The notes under the pieces: generated by a model
What the model saw: only the letters and a program-made list of their open reading frames with translations
Databases searched by the model: none
What the model was told of the DNA's origin: nothing
Position numbers and translations under genes: made by a program
Source of the DNA: an uncultured Myxococcales bacterium
GTDB lineage: Bacteria > Myxococcota_A > UBA9042
Direction of reading: 5' to 3'
Assembly (NCBI GenBank): GCA_937915965.1
Contig: CALGHC010000476.1
Location: 1 to 9,869 of the forward strand
DNA: 9,869 bases
Part shown: in pieces, positions 5,976 through 9,869 of the stretch
Layout of the letters: the number at the start of each line of letters is the position of its first letter
Position numbering within the stretch: position 1 is the first letter of the stretch

Positions 5976-6935
5976 ATGGTCACCATCCGCCGTCCGTCTC
6001 TCTCAGTTCGGCTTTCAGGCATCGCCGCCGCCACGATGGTCGTATTCGTCGCAAACGCGGCGATCGCGGCGCCGGCGACGGCCGCCTCTGCCAAGGTGGG
6101 GGGCGAGGCAGACCGGAGCGGCGAGGGCGACGAGGGCGACGAGGGCGACGTCGACATCCTGCTGACCATGGAGTTGATGGCCACGCAGTCGATCACCGGC
6201 GCGCTGCTCGGACTCTACACAGCCGAACTCAACCGGGAGCTGCGCATCGAAGAGGCGACGGTCGCCATCGGCGCGCTCGCCGGCGGCGCCTTTGGCCTGA
6301 CGCTCGGGCTACAGCGGATCCCGACGCGAACCGCCCTCGCGCTCGAGACGGGGGCAGCCTGGGGCCACGTGCACAGCCTCATGCTGATGGAGTCGGGCTC
6401 GGCGTTGGGCCTGGACCGACCGACGCGCTCGCTCTTTGCGCTGCTCTGTCCGATCGGTGGCATGGCGCTCGGCGTCACGGTGGCCGAGATCACGGGCGCG
6501 TCGGCGCATCAGATAGCCCTGGGCAACTCGTTCGGGCTGTGGAGCGGCGTGTGGACGCTCATGCTCTTCGACGCGCTCGACCTGCCGACGGGACGGGAGG
6601 AGGCAATCGGCATCTTGCTCGGAGCCGACCTCGCGTTCGTCGTCGGAACGATCGTCGGCCGCGAGCTCGGCCACCTCACCCGCGGCCGGGTTCTGCTGCT
6701 CGACGCGGCGGCGCTGTTCGGAACAACCGTGTCGTTTGCGATCGCCGACGAGTCGCTACCGGGTGACGACGCCCTGGTCTGGGGGGTTGTCGGCGCCGTC
6801 ACCTTCGTCGCCGCGGTGTCGGCGTGGGTCGGCTCGATGCCTGCGCCGGTGCACGATGACCCGCCGCCAATGCGCCTGCTGCCGTACTTCGACCGCGACG
6901 GCCGGCGTGGCGCGTCGGTGGCGATGACCTGGTAG
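5976..6935 (+). CDS. Unrecognised exported, hydrophobic protein with a triplicated motif
   Basis: I do not recognise this 319-residue protein. A clear signal peptide (residues 1-32, with an Arg-Arg n-region) supports the start at 5976; the frame is open further upstream but without a credible start. An acidic tail of three EGD units (about 50-58) follows, then a mostly hydrophobic, Gly/Ala-rich body (about 61-286) and a short polar, Pro-rich C-terminus. Three roughly 50-residue units can be aligned by eye at 93-144, 151-203 and 209-262. Each has a hydrophobic Gly-rich stretch, a charged turn, and a second stretch of the form aL...a.lwG.v..lml.e/d. The body could be paired membrane helices or a barrel; no catalytic motif is visible. 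It lies between two secreted-protein genes and is transcribed opposite to both. A role with them in the cell envelope is only a guess. Confidence 0.8.
   Translation: MVTIRRPSLSVRLSGIAAATMVVFVANAAIAAPATAASAKVGGEADRSGEGDEGDEGDVDILLTMELMATQSITGALLGLYTAELNRELRIEEATVAIGALAGGAFGLTLGLQRIPTRTALALETGAAWGHVHSLMLMESGSALGLDRPTRSLFALLCPIGGMALGVTVAEITGASAHQIALGNSFGLWSGVWTLMLFDALDLPTGREEAIGILLGADLAFVVGTIVGRELGHLTRGRVLLLDAAALFGTTVSFAIADESLPGDDALVWGVVGAVTFVAAVSAWVGSMPAPVHDDPPPMRLLPYFDRDGRRGASVAMTW
6123..6149 (+). repeat. 9-bp x 3 in-frame acidic repeat
   Basis: Three perfect copies of GAGGGCGAC encode (EGD)3 just after the signal peptide of the unrecognised protein. It is the fourth case in the window of a frame-preserving repeat at or near a signal peptide or N-terminal tail. 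Confidence 0.92.
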
Positions 6936-6990
6936 CGAATCTGGCGCGGACAGCCGTCACGCCCAAACAGCAAGCCCCGGTAGCAAGACC

Positions 6991-8877
6991 CTATAGCTTC
7001 ACAAAGACCTCGAGCTCCGAGAGGTTCCACGAGTCGTAGTTCCCCGCGAAGTAGGTCTGGCACTGCCCGCCCGAACCCCAGGGACAGTTGTAGCTGTGGC
7101 CGAAGTTGGTGTAGCCGCTGTTGAGGTCATTCTTGACGTTGATGTCGTGACCGCCACCGAAGGTCGGACCGTAGTCAGCGCGATGATAGACGGCGTGCTG
7201 GTAGTTCGCGGGCTTGGCCGTGTGCTTGCTGTTGCCGTCGATCGAGAACAGCCAGCTCGCGGCTTCGTTCTTGTAACCCTGCGAGTCCGACCAGGCGATG
7301 TTCGTGAAGCCGCCGAAGATCTTGCCGGTCGTCGTCTTCATCACCGAGATGGTCGGTCCCTTGCCGTTGCACTTGGTGTGGAAGGTCGATGCGTCCCCAG
7401 CGTGCGTCGAGCGCTGGTAGCACAGCGTCCACTTCTGCGCCGCGTTGCCGAACCAGCCGCCGAGCTGCGCCTGGGCGGCGGCGGAGAGGATCTTGGTGCC
7501 GACAAAGGTGTTCTCGTGGCAGCCGGTGAGGTCGAAGGCCTTGCAGCCGACGGCGCAGCCGAGGCTCCCGTCCCACTCCTGGCCCTTGACCGACTTGCAG
7601 GTCTGGCCGCCGAGCTTGTCGATGTCACAGACCTCGACGCCCGCCTCGATGTAGCCATCGCCGCAGGTCGCCTTCTTGCACTCGATGCAGCCGTCCGTGG
7701 TGACGCCGTTGCCGTCGTCGCAGTCCTCGGCACCGAGGTGCACGTAGCTGTCGCCACAGACCGCGACCTTGCATGCGACGCACGCGTCGGTCGTCGTCAG
7801 GTTGCCGTCGTCGCATTGTTCGCCGGCGTCGATGATGGCGTCGCCGCAGTCCGGCTTGATGCAGGTCGTGCGGCACTTGTCAGGCAGGTCGGCGTTGTCG
7901 GGACCGTCGTCGCACTGCTCGCCGAGCTCCAGCTCGCCGTCGCCGCAGACCGGCGAGAAGACCAGCTTGCGCCACTTGCCCTTGCGGAACATCCAGGCCT
8001 CGTCCTGGTCGGTGCGGTAGACGAGCTGACCGGTCTTCTGCAGCTTGTCCATCTCGACCTGGCCAGCGGCAAAGCGCAGCAAGACCGAAGGCTTGCCGTC
8101 GACGCAGACCACGCCGCTGTCGCTGCCGACGTCGAGGGCGCATGCCTCGGCGGGCGCCTTGCCCACGCCGACGCTCGAACCATCGATCTTCAAAGCACCG
8201 TCGATGGCGCCGAGCGCCGCCTGGACGGTCGTCGGCTTGGCGCCCTGCTGATAGGCGACGTTCACGGCGGTGAGCACGTCGGCGGCGAGATGCGCCTTGG
8301 TGACGCAGCCCGTGCACTCCAGACCGAGAGCAGCGCCGCCTTTCTCGTTCGACCCGGCGTAGGTGAACGCGACCTTGCTCGCGCCGATACCACCGGCGAG
8401 GTCCCCGGCGAGGCTGGCGTAGACGGCGAATGGCACGGCACCAAAGGCCACGCGTGGCAGCTCGGGGTCGATGCTGACCTTGACGCCCAACCACAGAGAA
8501 GGGTGCGCCGCGAAGAAGGCGGGTTCCAGCTCCTGACCCTCGGGCGCCTCGGCCCCCAGCGCCGTCTGAAAGCGGCCGCCGCTGACCTGCACGCCGACCT
8601 GCACCTCGTTGTAGAGCGGCTTCTCGGCGTCAACGGCGTCGTAGATCCGGAACGTCAGCGGATAGACCCCATCGGAGACCACGCCCCCGCTGTTGTTGTG
8701 AAGCACGCCGACTACGGGCAGCACGACCGCGGAGGCCGCAGACGACGCCACGCACAGGGCAGCGAAAGCCAGCGCGGCGACGACGCGGGTCGCGGCGCGG
8801 GGGCGGGTGCCGGGGCGGATCTGGGTGGCGATGCGGGTGCCGGCATGGGCGCGGCTACGGATCTGGTCTGAGTTCAT
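6991..8877 (-). CDS. Secreted DUF4215 Cys-rich repeat protein with C-terminal TLDc domain
   Basis: This is a 628-residue exported protein. A signal peptide with a long Arg-rich n-region (hydrophobic core about 32-50) precedes an N-terminal module (51-160) homologous to that of the protein at 3992-5746. A variable middle includes ECTGCV (187-192) and EAWMFRKGKWRKL (293-305). Four Cys-rich repeats of the DUF4215/Myxococcus type follow, at about 310-339, 343-369, 373-400 and 404-418 (CGDG...E.CDDGN...TDGC). Residues 461-628 form a TLDc-like domain: YQRSTHAGDASTFHTKCNGKGPTISV, KTTTGKIFGG and DYGPTFGGGHDI are its hallmarks. TLDc is mainly known from eukaryotic oxidation-resistance and TBC proteins inside cells; here it is exported. 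Function is probably surface display or binding and is unproven. GAGGAGA lies 4 bases upstream of the ATG. The 3-hydroxyacyl-CoA dehydrogenase gene ends 62 bases upstream. Confidence 0.9.
   Translation of the reverse strand: MNSDQIRSRAHAGTRIATQIRPGTRPRAATRVVAALAFAALCVASSAASAVVLPVVGVLHNNSGGVVSDGVYPLTFRIYDAVDAEKPLYNEVQVGVQVSGGRFQTALGAEAPEGQELEPAFFAAHPSLWLGVKVSIDPELPRVAFGAVPFAVYASLAGDLAGGIGASKVAFTYAGSNEKGGAALGLECTGCVTKAHLAADVLTAVNVAYQQGAKPTTVQAALGAIDGALKIDGSSVGVGKAPAEACALDVGSDSGVVCVDGKPSVLLRFAAGQVEMDKLQKTGQLVYRTDQDEAWMFRKGKWRKLVFSPVCGDGELELGEQCDDGPDNADLPDKCRTTCIKPDCGDAIIDAGEQCDDGNLTTTDACVACKVAVCGDSYVHLGAEDCDDGNGVTTDGCIECKKATCGDGYIEAGVEVCDIDKLGGQTCKSVKGQEWDGSLGCAVGCKAFDLTGCHENTFVGTKILSAAAQAQLGGWFGNAAQKWTLCYQRSTHAGDASTFHTKCNGKGPTISVMKTTTGKIFGGFTNIAWSDSQGYKNEAASWLFSIDGNSKHTAKPANYQHAVYHRADYGPTFGGGHDINVKNDLNSGYTNFGHSYNCPWGSGGQCQTYFAGNYDSWNLSELEVFVKL
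8803..8866 (-). repeat. Imperfect duplication in the signal-peptide n-region of the TLDc gene
   Basis: On the plus strand GCGGGTGCCGG...GGATCTGG occurs at 8803-8825 and again at 8833-8866 with a longer middle. It encodes the related segments QIRSRAHAGTR and QIRPGTR at the N-terminus of the TLDc protein. It is much more degenerate than the other leader repeats. Confidence 0.55.
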
Positions 8878-8907
8878 GACGTCTCCTCATGCGATGCGAC
8901 GGGCGAC

Positions 8908-8937
8908 AGAGTACCGACCACGCAGCGCAGGGGGCAA
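8908..8937 (-). promoter_or_regulatory. Weak candidate promoter for the TLDc gene
   Basis: On the minus strand TTGCCC (8932-8937), an 18-base spacer and TACTCT (8908-8913) lie in the 62-base gap after the dehydrogenase gene. The matches are four of six and three of six. If real, the TLDc gene is transcribed separately from the dehydrogenase gene; otherwise it could be read through from it. Confidence 0.3.
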
Positions 8938-8939
8938 GG

Positions 8940-9794
8940 TCACGGGTAGCGATAGAATCCCTCGCCGCTTTTGCGACCGAGTTTCCCCTGGGCGACGAGC
9001 TCGCGCAGCAGGCGTGGCGGCGCGAAACGAACCGGGTCGAGCTCGCGCGCGAGCGTCTCGGCGATCGCCAGGCGCACGTCGAGACCGACGAGGTCGGTGA
9101 GCTCAAGCGGACCCATCGGGTGGCGGTAGCCCAGCCGCATCGCCTTGTCGATGTCGGCCGCGCTCGCCACGCCCTCTTCGACCATGCGGATCGCCTCGAG
9201 TCCGATCACCAGGCCCAGGCGACTGGTGGCGAAGCCGGCGACGTCGCGCACGACGATCGACTCCTTGCCGAGGCGGTCGATGAAGGCGAGCGCGGCGTCC
9301 CGGGTCGCCGCGCTGGTGGCCTCGCTGACGATGACCTCGACGAGAGGCTGGAGATGCACCGGATTGAAGAAGTGCAGCCCAACGAAGCGCTCGGCGTGGA
9401 CCAGCACGTCCGACATCTGGCTCAGGGGCAGCGAGCTGGTGTTGGTGGCGACGATCGCTGTCGCTGGCGCCCCGGCGGCGATCGCTGCGAGCAGACGTCG
9501 CTTGAGATCGAGGTCTTCGGGTACGGCCTCCACGACCAGATCAGCAGCGGCGACGGCCCGACCGAGATCGGTGTTGGTGGTGAGACGCGCGAGCGTCGCG
9601 TCGCGCTGATCCGCGTCGACCTTGCCGCGCGCGACACCCTTGTCGAGGTTGGCGCCAACGCGGCCGAGGCCCGCGGCGACCGCCGCTTCGCTGACATCGT
9701 TGAGGCAGACTTCGCATCCCGCCATCGCCGCCACCTGGGCGATGCCGTGCCCCATGGTGCCCGCGCCGATCACTGTCACGCGTTCAATCGACAT
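8940..9794 (-). CDS. 3-hydroxyacyl-CoA (3-hydroxybutyryl-CoA) dehydrogenase
   Basis: This 284-residue soluble enzyme matches the usual length of short 3-hydroxybutyryl-CoA dehydrogenases. It would interconvert 3-hydroxyacyl-CoA and 3-ketoacyl-CoA with NAD(P) in fatty-acid oxidation or butyrate/C4 metabolism. The Rossmann motif GAGTMGHGIAQ (10-20) binds the nucleotide. Ser120/Ser121, His141 in HFFNP and Glu153 correspond to the catalytic set of the family. The Asn expected 50 residues after the catalytic His is Ser191, in GFATSRLG. The C-terminal domain has HPMGPLELTDLVGLDV (225-240) and ends KSGEGFYRYP, as usual. The ATG at 9794 is chosen because GGAGGA lies 6 bases upstream and the fold starts at residue 4; an in-frame ATG at 9851 would add 19 repeat-encoded residues. 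The specific substrate and gene symbol cannot be set from sequence. Confidence 0.95.
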   Translation of the reverse strand: MSIERVTVIGAGTMGHGIAQVAAMAGCEVCLNDVSEAAVAAGLGRVGANLDKGVARGKVDADQRDATLARLTTNTDLGRAVAAADLVVEAVPEDLDLKRRLLAAIAAGAPATAIVATNTSSLPLSQMSDVLVHAERFVGLHFFNPVHLQPLVEVIVSEATSAATRDAALAFIDRLGKESIVVRDVAGFATSRLGLVIGLEAIRMVEEGVASAADIDKAMRLGYRHPMGPLELTDLVGLDVRLAIAETLARELDPVRFAPPRLLRELVAQGKLGRKSGEGFYRYP

Positions 9795-9800
9795 CGTCCT

Positions 9801-9806
9801 TCCTCC
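9801..9806 (-). promoter_or_regulatory. Ribosome binding site fixing the start of the dehydrogenase gene
   Basis: GGAGGA on the minus strand lies 6 bases from the ATG at 9794. It overlaps the edge of the 17-bp repeat array, whose last unit contributes GGGGAG. Confidence 0.8.
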
Positions 9807-9869
9807 CCGTGGCCCATCGCTCCCCGTGGCCCATCGCTCCCCGTGGCCCATCGCTCCCCGTGGCCCATC
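9803..9869. repeat. 17-bp perfect tandem array, at least four copies
   Basis: Units of CTCCCCGTGGCCCATCG start at 9803, 9820, 9837 and 9854. The last is cut after 16 bases by the window edge, so the array may be longer. All copies are identical, which suggests recent expansion. Read toward the dehydrogenase gene, each unit contains GGGGAG followed two bases later by the ATG of the next unit, but only one of the ATGs in the window (9851) is in frame with the gene. Confidence 0.95.

Noticed and set aside
6945..6966. Terminator hairpin between the convergent genes at 6935 and 6991
   Set aside because: Only a short imperfect stem (GGCG/CGCC plus three pairs) can be drawn, with no U-tract; not strong enough to annotate.
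7096..8871. Long plus-strand open frame (591 residues) opposite the TLDc gene
   Set aside because: It is antisense to a gene with conserved Cys-rich repeats and a TLDc domain; the Val/Ala/Asp-rich translation matches no family and has no ribosome site.
9795..9851. N-terminal extension of the dehydrogenase from the ATG at 9851
   Set aside because: The extra 19 residues are encoded by the tandem array, while a strong GGAGGA site sits correctly before the ATG at 9794, where the conserved fold begins.
9803..9869. CRISPR array at the right edge
   Set aside because: The units are contiguous 17-bp copies with no spacers, and no cas gene is present. The same reasoning excludes the left-edge array.

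Overview
The window is very GC-rich DNA with eight closely packed genes. Its secreted proteins carry Cys-rich repeats of the 'Myxococcus cysteine-rich repeat' type (CGDG...E.CDDGN...TDGC, DUF4215/TIGR02232) and eukaryote-like domains (TLDc, fibrinogen-like). This points to a Myxococcota (former deltaproteobacterial) genome. The assignment is an inference from protein style, because no rRNA or marker gene is present. No tRNA, rRNA, CRISPR array or intact mobile element was seen, and no gene-free stretch exceeds 300 bases.

Positions 250-3867 (+) hold a compact four-gene operon: a YtkA-like, His/Met-rich exported protein; a lipoprotein di-heme c-type peroxidase of the MauG/CCP superfamily; a SCO1/SenC copper chaperone; and a SURF1 protein. 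The first three genes are joined by ATGA stop/start overlaps, and SURF1 follows after 20 bases with a strong ribosome binding site. SCO1 and SURF1 both assemble haem-copper cytochrome oxidase, so the operon probably serves respiratory oxidase biogenesis and haem/copper redox work at the outer face of the inner membrane. Oxidase structural genes are not in the window.

Positions 3992-8877 hold two large secreted multidomain proteins on the minus strand, at 3992-5746 and 6991-8877, on either side of an unrecognised exported hydrophobic protein on the plus strand (5976-6935). The two large proteins share a homologous N-terminal module. Their C-termini differ: one has an Ala-rich stalk, a Cys-rich segment and a fibrinogen-like domain, the other has DUF4215 Cys-rich repeats and a TLDc domain. 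They look like members of one family of surface or secreted display proteins with swapped terminal domains. Positions 8940-9794 (-) encode a 3-hydroxyacyl-CoA dehydrogenase.

Short tandem repeats crowd the gene starts. Arrays inside coding sequence have periods of 9 or 15 bp, which preserve frame and lie in signal peptides or N-terminal tails. Arrays of 17 bp lie outside genes at both window edges. In the SCO1 gene one diverged 15-bp array encodes nearly the whole signal peptide. The most interesting items are this repeat-built leader, the tyrosine in place of methionine at the presumed high-potential-haem ligand position of the peroxidase, the domain-swapped secreted pair, and the triplicated motif in the unknown membrane protein.
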